DNA from: 2-01-FULL-39-10-A sp964565795
GTDB taxonomy: Bacteria > Patescibacteriota > Microgenomatia > Levybacterales > UBA12049
Reading direction: 5' to 3'
Assembly (NCBI GenBank): GCA_964565795.1
Contig: CAZMGC010000008.1
Coordinates: 1-40,163, forward strand
Length of the DNA stretch: 40,163 nt
Shown: positions 1-8,829 of the stretch, one piece after another
How the letters are laid out: every line of letters starts with the position of its first letter
How positions within the stretch are numbered: the first letter of the stretch is position 1
Translations under genes and position numbers: made by a program
Notes under the pieces: model-generated
What the model was told of the DNA's origin: nothing
Database searches by the model: none
Seen by the model: the letters and a program-made list of their open reading frames with translations, nothing else

Positions 1-188
1 AAGAACGAAACACCTTGTTCTCTTAAATAAGCTCCCTCTTACTAGGAAGCTTGTTCAAAAAAACAAGCGTTCTTACGTTTCTTTCGTTTCTTTCAAAATC
101 CTTCGGATTTTGAAGATGAGAAACTGATTTCAAGGCTGAAATCCTAAGCAAAGCTTGGGACGAAAGCGCAAAATCGTGTTTCGACGAG
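1..188. other. Hairpin-rich intergenic region, no gene seen
   Basis: No credible reading frame. Several perfect inverted repeats are visible: 49-55 with 62-68 (GCTTGTT/AACAAGC), 92-101 with 105-114 (10 bp, 3-base loop) and 126-132 with 137-143 (GATTTCA/TGAAATC); AAGAAC at 1-6 can also pair with GTTCTT at 69-74. It lies immediately 3' of the tRNA-Ala gene on the minus strand, so it could be its trailer/terminator region or part of an unrecognised structured RNA running off the window edge. I do not recognise a known RNA family. Confidence 0.4.
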
Positions 189-261
189 TGGACCTGAGGA
201 GACTCGAACTCCCTACCTCCTCATTGCAAATGAGGCGTTCAACCTGCTAAACTTCAGGCCC
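189..261 (-). tRNA. tRNA-Ala (anticodon TGC)
   Basis: Read on the minus strand this 73-base stretch folds into a complete cloverleaf: 7-bp acceptor GGGCCTG/CAGGTCC, D-stem GTTT/GAAC, anticodon stem CCTCA/TGAGG with loop TTTGCAA (anticodon TGC), variable loop AGGTA, T-stem GGGAG/CTCCT with loop TTCGAGT, and discriminator A. Position 3:70 is a G:U pair, the identity element of alanyl-tRNA, which agrees with the anticodon. CCA is not encoded (CTC follows). Confidence 0.97.
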
Positions 262-435
262 TTATACCTCTGAGAGAATATTCCACTACGAAAAACTTAA
301 ATTTTTAAACAAATTAGAGCTGAAAAGACAAAGAAAATTAAAAGAGGTTGTTTACCAAAGAGTCCCGCCTGTTAGCAACAGGGTTCATCAATATGTAAGT
401 AATTCAACATAAATATCTTTTACGATTCCTTGTCT

Positions 436-480
436 AGCCCGTCCGCTTCGGCTTGACTAAATTAGCATGCCGGGCGGGCC
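436..480. repeat. GC-rich imperfect palindrome (CCCGTCC / GGGCGGGC type)
   Basis: Left arm GCCCGTCCGC at 437-446 pairs with right arm CCGGGCGGGC at 470-479 with two mismatches or wobbles, around a loop containing TAATTAG-like sequence. It stands out as GC-rich in an AT-rich gap (262-541) that otherwise holds only a small CCTGTT/AACAGG hairpin and no gene. The same flavour of element occurs at 20641-20685 and 35388-35414. Confidence 0.5.
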
Positions 481-541
481 TCAGCTAAACTTGTAAATTG
501 ATCTTACCACAAGGCTAGCAGGAGTGTCAATAGGGGCACAA

Positions 542-2878
542 TTATTGCGTAACAATAAACTGAAGGGTTTGTACTCCAAATATCGCGTGTGGCTTATAAG
601 CTCCTCTTACCGTTAAGTCTAACTTTTTTGTTCCGGGTGTAGCATAACGGCCAGATGTTACCTTAAGTTGAACTGTCTTAGTTTCCCCACTTTTAACATA
701 CGTAATTTCAGGAGAATAATCCCATCTTGTTGTTGGCGTAATTAAATCAAATGCTATTTTTCTATCACTACAGTTGCTGTCATTATTCTTTATTTTTACT
801 CTATAAGTCACTGTTTCATTTTTCTTAGCTGACTGCTGCTTATCTAGATACGTAACAGTTGGCAATTTCCTCTGGCACTTACTTGGATCAGGTGGAGTAA
901 TTGAAGGCTTTACTGGTCCTTCACAAGTCAGAACCTTTGGAGTGGAATTAAGTCTTACTTTTTTTCCAGTCTCGTCTATTGCATATGCGTAAATATGGCG
1001 AGAATCACTGGTTTTTACTGATTCAGGGGTAGTAAACTTAAATCCATGACTATTTACATTACCGCATTGCTCACCTACTGCATTTTCACGGGTAACATTA
1101 GCAATTGTTGTACCTATTAAAGTTCCTTCCCCTGCTGGTGAATCTGCATAAAATTCTACTTTTACCGACTTCCCAAAATTATCTTCATCGCAAGTCCAAC
1201 CAGAAATATTGGTGCATGAGGCAGTATCATGAAATCCAAATGGCAGATTTGCTCCAGATCCCGGAGGAGGTTGAGTAGGCTCTGATGGCTTACTCGGATC
1301 AGGATCACTTACCGTTTTTCCAAACTTACCTTGAAACCTAGGATCAGTAGCTATCCGTTTATATGCATTAGTGATATCTGGAAAACCTATTTCAGTTGGA
1401 GTATTTAATTCCCAATTTTGCTTTTCCTGACCCTTATCTCTCATGTCTATGTTGTAATATATTATTGCTTTTAGATTTGGCCATGTTTTATAAGCATAGC
1501 TATAGCCATCTATAAGCCACTGCCTTCTATAACTGGAAAAATCACCACTTACTCCTTCTGAATGCGTTGCATTTATTCCAAGTTCTCCCACAATAATAGG
1601 TCTTTTTGTTTTATCTTCAAGTATTCGAATTGGATCTTCAAAAATTTCTCTAATACTCCTGTGGGGTTGAGTTTTTTCATTATTTCTAGATCCACTATAA
1701 CCATCAAATCCTACATAATCTGTAAATTTATCCCCTGGATAATAATCCATATTAGGTTTTCCGCTTGAGCACCAGTAAAACTGAACATTTGGCGCAATCG
1801 GTTTAATTACGTTATAAACATGTTTCCATGCAGCTACATAATTAGCCTTAGTGGGTATCTCGCCGAAAAATTTACGCCTGCCAAAACTTCGAGTTTCTTT
1901 TCTGCCTTCAGACCAGACATACCAGTCACCATTCATCTCGTGAGCATATCTAAATAAAACTGGCTCTCCGTAAGCTTTAGCTTGTCTTGCAAAATCTCTA
2001 AAATATTCATCCATCTCACCGTCCGCAATTGCCTTGTTACTATATTTACTACCCTCAAACGCGTCAGGCATAGTTATAAATACAGGTTTATTATCACTGA
2101 AAACCCCATCCAAACTAGCTGTTTTTACTGAAGTAACACCTAATTCCCAATATGTACCTTTATCTGTCTTTGAATTTATAGTGAATTCAAAATGCTTTTC
2201 ATTTTGGTAATCTACGTCTTCATTTGCTTTACTTCCTAAAACTTTTATTTTTTTACCAGATACCCAAGATTTAGCTAAGAGATTTGTTTCTCCAGTTCTA
2301 TAAGAATCTTTACTTACATAAATTTTAGTAATATCACTAGGTGTGGCACTGTCAAATCTAACTTGACCTGCAAGCAATGAGGAATCCGCAACCGTTTCAT
2401 GCGAAAGCAAAAATCTACCATCATATCTTTCCATCTTATTTGAACTTGGCATTAGATAAATTGCCAAACCAATTCCTTTTTCTTTTAAATAATTTTGTGT
2501 ATCAACGTCAGGAAAAGAAGTTGGAGTATCAAAATGTCTCCAGATAGGAATAATTCGAGGTATTTCTCCAGTTTGATATTTTATATCTTCAACTGCAGCA
2601 CTAAGCTTTTCGCGACCATCGAAATGATTTCCACCCATGATATTCATTCCAATAATCATGGGTTTTCTTGTTCCGTCTCCCCCGCTAGCTCTACTCCTAA
2701 GCTCTTGTTGAACTAAAGCTATTCCTACAACTAATGGAAGCGATATAACAATTAGAAGAAGCGGAACTAATCTCTTTTTATCTTTTGGCAATCTAACTCT
2801 TATTTTGGATAAAATATTTAATTTTTCCAGAAAAGTGGCGCGATGCTTTACTATAGTATTATTTATTTCTTCAGGCAT
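542..2878 (-). CDS. Membrane-anchored GH26-like glycoside hydrolase with two C-terminal modules
   Basis: A 778-residue protein predicted to be exported and held by an N-terminal membrane segment (about residues 37-57) that ends in VQQELRSRAS. Residues ~70-510 carry glycoside hydrolase family 26 hallmarks: RYAHEMNGDWYVWS (H313, acid/base E314) and RPIIVGELG (nucleophile E432). GH26 enzymes cleave beta-mannans and related beta-glycans; the substrate here is not shown. After a Pro/Ser linker (~522-542) come a beta-rich module (~545-653, GWTCDEDN, FYADSPAGEGTLIG) and an NEW3-like beta-sandwich (~668-778). Both modules recur in the protein at 5523-7484. The promoter TTGACA-17-TAGTGT ends 6 bp before the ATG, so the mRNA should be leaderless. 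Confidence 0.85.
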   Translation of the reverse strand: MPEEINNTIVKHRATFLEKLNILSKIRVRLPKDKKRLVPLLLIVISLPLVVGIALVQQELRSRASGGDGTRKPMIIGMNIMGGNHFDGREKLSAAVEDIKYQTGEIPRIIPIWRHFDTPTSFPDVDTQNYLKEKGIGLAIYLMPSSNKMERYDGRFLLSHETVADSSLLAGQVRFDSATPSDITKIYVSKDSYRTGETNLLAKSWVSGKKIKVLGSKANEDVDYQNEKHFEFTINSKTDKGTYWELGVTSVKTASLDGVFSDNKPVFITMPDAFEGSKYSNKAIADGEMDEYFRDFARQAKAYGEPVLFRYAHEMNGDWYVWSEGRKETRSFGRRKFFGEIPTKANYVAAWKHVYNVIKPIAPNVQFYWCSSGKPNMDYYPGDKFTDYVGFDGYSGSRNNEKTQPHRSIREIFEDPIRILEDKTKRPIIVGELGINATHSEGVSGDFSSYRRQWLIDGYSYAYKTWPNLKAIIYYNIDMRDKGQEKQNWELNTPTEIGFPDITNAYKRIATDPRFQGKFGKTVSDPDPSKPSEPTQPPPGSGANLPFGFHDTASCTNISGWTCDEDNFGKSVKVEFYADSPAGEGTLIGTTIANVTRENAVGEQCGNVNSHGFKFTTPESVKTSDSRHIYAYAIDETGKKVRLNSTPKVLTCEGPVKPSITPPDPSKCQRKLPTVTYLDKQQSAKKNETVTYRVKIKNNDSNCSDRKIAFDLITPTTRWDYSPEITYVKSGETKTVQLKVTSGRYATPGTKKLDLTVRGAYKPHAIFGVQTLQFIVTQ

Positions 2879-2884
2879 AATCTA

Positions 2885-2913
2885 ACACTAGCTTGAAATT
2901 AATGACCTGTCAA
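2885..2913 (-). promoter_or_regulatory. Promoter of the GH26-like gene (leaderless geometry)
   Basis: On the minus strand TTGACA (2913-2908), 17-bp spacer, TAGTGT (2890-2885), then 6 bases to the ATG at 2878. The -35 is perfect and the -10 weak. The expected transcription start coincides with the start codon. Confidence 0.65.
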
Positions 2914-2936
2914 TTAATTCTATACATTTCTTACAA

Positions 2937-5438
2937 TTAGTATTCAATAATTAATTTTGGTCTATGGGTTGACACCGATTCTCTTGAATAAAATTTGCTT
3001 ACACTAGTTCCCGATGATGTAATTCCAAAAGTTAAATCTCCTCCTATTTCCTGATTAACAATATTTGTAACATTAATTTCAATATATTTACCCGAAGTAG
3101 TCGGCTTGAAACTTTTTATGTTTTTTATCAATGAAGGTTTATTCGAGAAGTTGATTTTCTTCTCACTCCATATCTTTTCATCCGCTACTTTTAAATTGTG
3201 TGTAGATTTTGAAGATTTATTTACTTTTATTAAAAGCTTGGCATTTGATACTGTTTTGTTTCCAAGAGATGCCAAATTAAATTTAATAAATGTTATTGAG
3301 CTTGGATTAGAACTCGTATTTAATAACGCTGATGTGCCATAGTTAGCTGATTTTTGATCAGACTTAACAAAGCTATCAGCTGAGGGATTTAGAATAATTT
3401 GATTCTTAGAAATACTCGGAAATGGAATGTTAGTAGGCGTTGGTGTTGGGGATTCAGGAGGTAGAATTGTCGTGTTTTTAGTTTCAGAAAAATCTGAAAA
3501 ATTTCCTGAACTATCATATGCTCTAACGGAATAAGAAATCGTGGAACCAGGAATTAGATTAGTGTCATCAAAATAATAATTTTGCGTTGCTACTCCTACT
3601 TTTTGTCCATCTCTATAAACCTCATATCCAAATACCTCAATATTATCCGATGAATCAGTCCAACTAAACTCTACCCAGCGCATTTCAGGATAGGTAGAGC
3701 TTTGGGGAATATAATAATTATTTAAATGACCTGCAACCGGTGTTGATGGAAACTCCTCATCCCTGGGTGGTGCCGAAGCATATGAGCAATTATAATTCTC
3801 ATCAAATCCTAAAGCATTTGAATCTGCATCGTTACAATCTTTTTCAGGTTTACAAGACGCAGAACAAGTAGATGGTTTTTCCGAACCTAATCCCCAATAA
3901 CAATAGTTATCTTTGTCCCCATCTGTGCATGCAACACTTAAGTCTTTATTATTTGCTACCGTATTTGGAGGTATCGCAGAATAAATCTGACTTACCCAGA
4001 AAGAAGACGCCTTAACCCTTGCATAACCTTTATCCCCCCAATCCTCTCCCCAGCTATTTTTAAAAATCCAAACAGATTTACTGTCTACAGGATCATTTTG
4101 CCAACCTTCCAAAGACATTACATGTCCCCAATCATAAATCCAGGCGGACAGCATTCCCTTTTCAATTAAATTTCTTTTAATGATGTTTTCATACTCTTCC
4201 TCTTCTTTATAATCAGAAGCCCTATTAGCGGAAACTCCCGCTATTTTAGTTAAACTCTCCTGCCAATTTACACATTTATTACTACAAAGCTTATCGGTAG
4301 CAGAATAAGAAAAACATGTTTCACTGGATACTCCTTCTCTAGAAACATATTCCATGGCCTGATCAGGCCATCCACCACCACAACTCCCTGCTCCACTGCA
4401 AGATAAGATTTCCTGCTCTGACAAGTCTAAATCAATATGTTGGTTATAATATAAGTTCGTTACTCCTTCTATTGTCGCTGCAGTTGAGAAAGCCCAACAA
4501 CTACCACATCCCTCCTGATTCTTAACAGAGGTATTCCAGTTGCTACCATGAAACTCTCTGTAATCCCATTTCCCTGGATATGATCCAAAATTATTTTGAG
4601 AAACCAATTGACTATCACTTAAACTAGATGGATTAATAGCTGCAATAGATTTAGTAGGAATTCCCGCCTCAAATATGCCGCCTTTGTAAAACTCGAATCC
4701 CTGTAGATTTGGAAGATGATCTGTTTTCTTTATGAATAAACGTTTTTTTTGTGAATAAGTTAACCTGGAAACTCTTGTTTCCCCCACTATCCATCCCCCT
4801 CCTTTTTTAGAAATATTTAATTTCAATCTATTTATCTTCTCTATATCTTTATCTTGCTTTATACTTTGAGAGATCGCCGCTGAAGATCTAGATTCTGATT
4901 CAATACTATTTACACCCCTTCTTCTAATGTAAATTCCCTCAGTCGACGTGCTTGTAACTTCAAAACTTGAATTATTTCCTTCTACTCTTAAATGATCAGG
5001 CTGAACACGTGATAAAAAACATGTCTCTTCACATACATCTTTTACCTGTTCTGAAAATCCACCTATTAACAACGGATAAGCCTCATATACCAGGTATTCA
5101 TTCTTGTTTTTATCTACCAAAATTACCCTCACGAAACTGTTATTACCCTTAAGGATTGTTTTCCCGCTTACTTCGAGACTACTAATTGGGCTTTTTTTAT
5201 CTAGAGGATAGTTAAGAGTAAAGTCATCTTCTTGATTCTTTATCTCCGGGTTCTCTTCTGAAGCAAAATTAACTATATTCTGTTTCTGCTGAGAATAGAT
5301 AATTGGGATTGGTAAAAGGAGAAGCAAGAAGACTACTAAAATTAACTTTTTATTTTTTTTAAGATTCAGTTTTTTAAGTTTTGATACTTTTTCCTCAGTC
5401 TTACCGTATTGCTCTTTAAGATTAAAATAATTTGACAT
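2937..5438 (-). CDS. Secreted papain-family (C1A) cysteine protease with metal-binding, FN3 and DNRLRE-like modules
   Basis: An 833-residue exported protein. Its N-terminal hydrophobic segment (~31-48) is a signal peptide or anchor but lacks the QQELRSRAS stretch of its neighbours. Residues ~290-480 form a papain fold: oxyanion Q308 and nucleophile C314 in NQEGCGSCWAF, H439 in WGHVMSLEGW, N461 in IFKNSWGEDWG. Residues ~60-290 may be a propeptide. C-terminal to the enzyme are a Cys/Asp-rich segment (~503-555, CTDGDKDNYCYWG and DCNDADSNALG) resembling MopE-type metal-binding repeats, a fibronectin-III-like domain (~565-660), a Pro/Thr linker and a DNRLRE/CBM96-like domain (~680-833). A TTGACA lies ~40 bp upstream of the ATG. 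It probably acts outside the cell on host or environmental protein (inference). Confidence 0.9.
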   Translation of the reverse strand: MSNYFNLKEQYGKTEEKVSKLKKLNLKKNKKLILVVFLLLLLPIPIIYSQQKQNIVNFASEENPEIKNQEDDFTLNYPLDKKSPISSLEVSGKTILKGNNSFVRVILVDKNKNEYLVYEAYPLLIGGFSEQVKDVCEETCFLSRVQPDHLRVEGNNSSFEVTSTSTEGIYIRRRGVNSIESESRSSAAISQSIKQDKDIEKINRLKLNISKKGGGWIVGETRVSRLTYSQKKRLFIKKTDHLPNLQGFEFYKGGIFEAGIPTKSIAAINPSSLSDSQLVSQNNFGSYPGKWDYREFHGSNWNTSVKNQEGCGSCWAFSTAATIEGVTNLYYNQHIDLDLSEQEILSCSGAGSCGGGWPDQAMEYVSREGVSSETCFSYSATDKLCSNKCVNWQESLTKIAGVSANRASDYKEEEEYENIIKRNLIEKGMLSAWIYDWGHVMSLEGWQNDPVDSKSVWIFKNSWGEDWGDKGYARVKASSFWVSQIYSAIPPNTVANNKDLSVACTDGDKDNYCYWGLGSEKPSTCSASCKPEKDCNDADSNALGFDENYNCSYASAPPRDEEFPSTPVAGHLNNYYIPQSSTYPEMRWVEFSWTDSSDNIEVFGYEVYRDGQKVGVATQNYYFDDTNLIPGSTISYSVRAYDSSGNFSDFSETKNTTILPPESPTPTPTNIPFPSISKNQIILNPSADSFVKSDQKSANYGTSALLNTSSNPSSITFIKFNLASLGNKTVSNAKLLIKVNKSSKSTHNLKVADEKIWSEKKINFSNKPSLIKNIKSFKPTTSGKYIEINVTNIVNQEIGGDLTFGITSSGTSVSKFYSRESVSTHRPKLIIEY

Positions 5439-5522
5439 ACCAAGTCTTACTTAATATTGCTCAGCTATTTAAGAATTGTCAATAAGGTCCTGTAACTACC
5501 TGCTCAAAATTCAAAAGTCAAA

Positions 5523-7484
5523 TCACTGTACTACTTCATAAATCAGTGTCTGTGCACTAAAGACTCTATGAGGCTTATATACGCCTTTTACTGTTAGATT
5601 AAGTTTTTTTGGTCCAGGAGTAGCATAACGGCCTGACTTTACCTCTAATTGAACAGTCTTTATTTCACCTTTTTTTACTTTAACAACATCAGGAGAAGAA
5701 TCCCATCTTGTTGTAGGTTTTTCTAAAAGAAATTCTATGTTTCTATCAATACAGTTTTTATCAGAATTATTAATCTTAATTCTATAGGTAACTGCTGTAT
5801 TTTTCTTACCAGATTTTTTGGTATCAAGGAATGTTACTTTTGGTAAGCAGTTTTTGGGCTCAGTTGGAGCTGGTTTACCATTACCCTGACAATTTACAGC
5901 TTTTGGAGATTTATTAAGACTTACTTTTTTACCAGTTTCATCTACTGCATATGCATAGATTGGACGGTTTTCTCCGCTCTTAACTGATTCAGGGGTGGTA
6001 AACTTAAATCCATGATTAGTTATGCCGCCGCATTCAGCTCCAACTGCAGATTCTCTTGGTAGATCTGCTACAGTTGAGCCGATTAAAGTCCCTTCTCCGG
6101 CTGGAGAATCAGCGTAGAATTCTACATTAACAGAATTTCTATAATTATTGTCTTCGTCACATGTCCATCCGCTGAATGCTTCGCATGTCGCTGAATCATG
6201 AAATCCAAATGGAAGATTTGCTCCACCACCGGGGGGAGTTGAAGGCTTAGGAGACCTTTCAGGAAATATTTTACTAACTAAGTTTAAGAAACTGTGAGGT
6301 TTTTCTTTTGGTGTAATATTTTTTGGGTAAGAAAACCAACTTTCAATAATAGCGTCATCTACTTTACCTCCTCTTTCGGCATAAAGCTTTACATATTTTT
6401 TAGTATCATTTGCGAAAAGCTGGTCAGAAGTATTGCCGCCTCGCATGGAATTATAAATTAAACCAAATTTTAAATCATGTTTTTTAACCTGCTTCTCTAA
6501 ATCAAGTATTCTTTTTACCCAATCAATTTTTTTCTCCTTAACTTCCTTATTTGTCCATACATCTTCGATTGCATAATCATAAGGATTATCGGCATGCACA
6601 TAATATATTTTTTCTCCACTTGCATTTAACTGTTCTACAATTTCATCAAGCACCCTATCATATTCAATCACTTCAGGTTCTTTTTTTCCTGCATAGCTAA
6701 CAGTTCCCTTATAGGGCCAATTTGGGAAGTTTACAATAATTCCAAATTTAGTTTCCGGATGTACAGCATGAAATGTTTTCATATAAAGAATCAGGTTAGC
6801 CACAGATTGGTCCAATGTCCATCCGCAGTTATCTTTGAAATAGCCCCCAATCGTTCTTCTGATTGGACCATCCATAGAATAGTAATTTACCTTGCCCCCT
6901 ACGTCATAAATTTTCTGAATTTTTTCTATCTCTCTTTTTGCAATTATTTCACCATCATTTGGAAGACATCCATGGTCAGCATTCTTAGTCTGACCTAATG
7001 CTCCGCCTTCTATAGCAATCGAAACATTATATTTTTTTAAAAGTGGCACCATGCGGGTAATAAAATCTCCTTCATTTTGTTGCACCGCCGCCATGCAAAA
7101 ACTAAAAACATCAATATTGCGAAGAATTGAACTCCATTCATCTTCATTATCAAAAAGAGTATCCCAATATTTGTATGGATCTTCAATTTTCCCCTGGTTT
7201 TGAAACTGAGATCTAAGATTTGGGTGTATCCACCTTTGAGCATTTTTTCCGCTTACTTGAAACTCACTATAAACATTTTGGTCATCTCCCTCACTAGCCC
7301 TACTCCTAAGTTCTTGCTGAACTAAAGCAATACCCACAATTAATGGAAAGGAGACAATAATAAAAAGAAGTGGAATATATTTCTTTTTAACTGAGGGTAT
7401 TTTATTTTTAAGATTAAATAATAATCTATTCTTATTGGCTTTAACTAAAGTTTCTGAATCCGAGCTTGAAGGATTTTCCCCCAT
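5523..7484 (-). CDS. Membrane-anchored TIM-barrel-like protein sharing modules with the GH26-like neighbour
   Basis: A 653-residue protein with an N-terminal anchor (~35-55) followed by VQQELRSRAS, nearly identical to the anchor of the GH26-like protein. The central region (~75-400) has alternating strand/helix segments and acidic residues at strand ends (YYSMDGPIRR, D205; YYVHADN; AIIESWFSYP, E381), as in glycosidase barrels, but I cannot assign a family. After a Pro/Gly linker come the same two C-terminal modules as in the 542-2878 protein: GWTCDEDN/FYADSPAGEGTLIG (~423-533) and the NEW3-like domain (~548-653), with high identity. This points to duplication of a scaffold with exchange of the catalytic domain. 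A weak TTGACT/TAACAT pair and an AAGGA motif precede the start. Confidence 0.75.
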   Translation of the reverse strand: MGENPSSSDSETLVKANKNRLLFNLKNKIPSVKKKYIPLLFIIVSFPLIVGIALVQQELRSRASEGDDQNVYSEFQVSGKNAQRWIHPNLRSQFQNQGKIEDPYKYWDTLFDNEDEWSSILRNIDVFSFCMAAVQQNEGDFITRMVPLLKKYNVSIAIEGGALGQTKNADHGCLPNDGEIIAKREIEKIQKIYDVGGKVNYYSMDGPIRRTIGGYFKDNCGWTLDQSVANLILYMKTFHAVHPETKFGIIVNFPNWPYKGTVSYAGKKEPEVIEYDRVLDEIVEQLNASGEKIYYVHADNPYDYAIEDVWTNKEVKEKKIDWVKRILDLEKQVKKHDLKFGLIYNSMRGGNTSDQLFANDTKKYVKLYAERGGKVDDAIIESWFSYPKNITPKEKPHSFLNLVSKIFPERSPKPSTPPGGGANLPFGFHDSATCEAFSGWTCDEDNNYRNSVNVEFYADSPAGEGTLIGSTVADLPRESAVGAECGGITNHGFKFTTPESVKSGENRPIYAYAVDETGKKVSLNKSPKAVNCQGNGKPAPTEPKNCLPKVTFLDTKKSGKKNTAVTYRIKINNSDKNCIDRNIEFLLEKPTTRWDSSPDVVKVKKGEIKTVQLEVKSGRYATPGPKKLNLTVKGVYKPHRVFSAQTLIYEVVQ

Positions 7485-7525
7485 AACCCATGTTATCCTT
7501 TAAATTATTTACAAGTCAAGTTTGC

Positions 7526-7555
7526 TTGCACAATTTCTCTTTACCTTGTTATACT
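7526..7555 (+). promoter_or_regulatory. Promoter of MFS transporter gene (leaderless geometry)
   Basis: TTGCAC (7526-7531), 18-bp spacer, TATACT (7550-7555), then 8 bases to the ATG at 7564. No Shine-Dalgarno sequence fits between them. Confidence 0.7.
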
Positions 7556-7563
7556 AAATTCTC

Positions 7564-8829
7564 ATGCTAAAACATCATATTGCCAAGAATCCCCTACCCG
7601 TAATATTCTTCACAATTTTTGTCGACCTATTGGGATTTGGTATTTTAATTCCAGTTATTCCCCAGCTTTTAGCAAATCCGCTTTCCGAATATTTTCTACT
7701 TCCAAAGAACATGAGCATTGAACAGGGATATGTTATGCTTGGATTCCTAACAGCGTCTTTTTCCATTTTTCAATTTTTAGCAGCCCCTATCCTAGGCCAA
7801 TTATCAGATAAGTTTGGAAGGAAGAAAATATTAGCAATTTCACTTTTCGGAACATGTCTTTCGTATGTTTTATTTGCAATCGGAATTTTAACCAAGAACA
7901 TTCCTCTTCTCTTTATTTCACGTGCGTTTGATGGAATAACTGGAGGAAACATTTCAGTTGCGCAAGCTGCAATTGCTGACGTTACAACTCCACAAAATAG
8001 AGCTAAAAACTTTGGACTAATTGGAGCCGCTTTTGGACTTGGATTTATTATTGGTCCTTATTTAGGAGGAAAATTATCTGATCCTTCAATTCTTCCATGG
8101 TTTAATGCAACAACTCCATTCTGGTTTGCTGCAGCACTATCACTTCTAAATGTATTCTCAATTATATTTTTATTTCCAGAAACACATAAAAACAAATTAG
8201 AAAATCTTAAAATTAACTGGTCAAAATCTATTTTTAATATCTATCACGCCATGACCCATAAACAACTGCGAGAACTTTATTTTACTGTATTTTTACTAAA
8301 TGGCGGATTCACCTTCTTTAGTACTTTTTTCAGCATATTCCTAATAACTAGGTTTAATTTCACGCAAGGAAATATTGGAGATTATTTTGCCTATGTAGGG
8401 CTTTGGGTAGCTTTCACACAGGCTGTAATAGTTAGAAAATTATCCAAGAGATTTGAGGAATATAAATTAGTTAGGTATGGGCTTATTGGCGCAGGTATTT
8501 CTATTTTTCTCTTTTTTATTCCTACAGTTTGGTGGCATCTACTTCTAATTACACCTATTTTTGCGATTTCAAACGGAATGTTTCAAGCAAATATAATTGC
8601 ACTGATTTCAAAAAGCGTTGGGCCAAAAGTTCAAGGTGAAGTTTTAGGAATTAATTCCAGTGTTGCTGCGCTAGCAATGAGTATTCCGCCAATATTATCA
8701 GGGCTTATTGCAGCATCTCTTCATCCAGATGCTCCAGTTCATATAGCAGGAGTTATCATCTTACTCGCAGCATTATTCTTCTGGATATTTTATAAACCAG
8801 TTAAATCTCAGCTTGAAGATTTAGAATAA
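7564..8829 (+). CDS. Major facilitator superfamily transporter, TetA/MdtG-like
   Basis: A 421-residue, very hydrophobic protein with about 12 predicted membrane segments. The loop between segments 2 and 3 carries the MFS motif A variant GQLSDKFGRKKIL, and the N-terminal half (FVDLLGFGILIPVIPQL) resembles the tetracycline/multidrug proton antiporters of the DHA1 type. Length is typical of that family. The substrate cannot be told from sequence; drug or small-molecule efflux is a family-based guess. It is transcribed divergently from the 5523-7484 gene and abuts the convergent gene at 8830 tail to tail with no room for a separate terminator. Confidence 0.88.
   Translation: MLKHHIAKNPLPVIFFTIFVDLLGFGILIPVIPQLLANPLSEYFLLPKNMSIEQGYVMLGFLTASFSIFQFLAAPILGQLSDKFGRKKILAISLFGTCLSYVLFAIGILTKNIPLLFISRAFDGITGGNISVAQAAIADVTTPQNRAKNFGLIGAAFGLGFIIGPYLGGKLSDPSILPWFNATTPFWFAAALSLLNVFSIIFLFPETHKNKLENLKINWSKSIFNIYHAMTHKQLRELYFTVFLLNGGFTFFSTFFSIFLITRFNFTQGNIGDYFAYVGLWVAFTQAVIVRKLSKRFEEYKLVRYGLIGAGISIFLFFIPTVWWHLLLITPIFAISNGMFQANIIALISKSVGPKVQGEVLGINSSVAALAMSIPPILSGLIAASLHPDAPVHIAGVIILLAALFFWIFYKPVKSQLEDLE

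Noticed and set aside
7037..7243. Minus-strand alternative frame within the 5523-7484 gene
   Set aside because: Overlaps a well-supported gene in another frame and shows no independent start signal.
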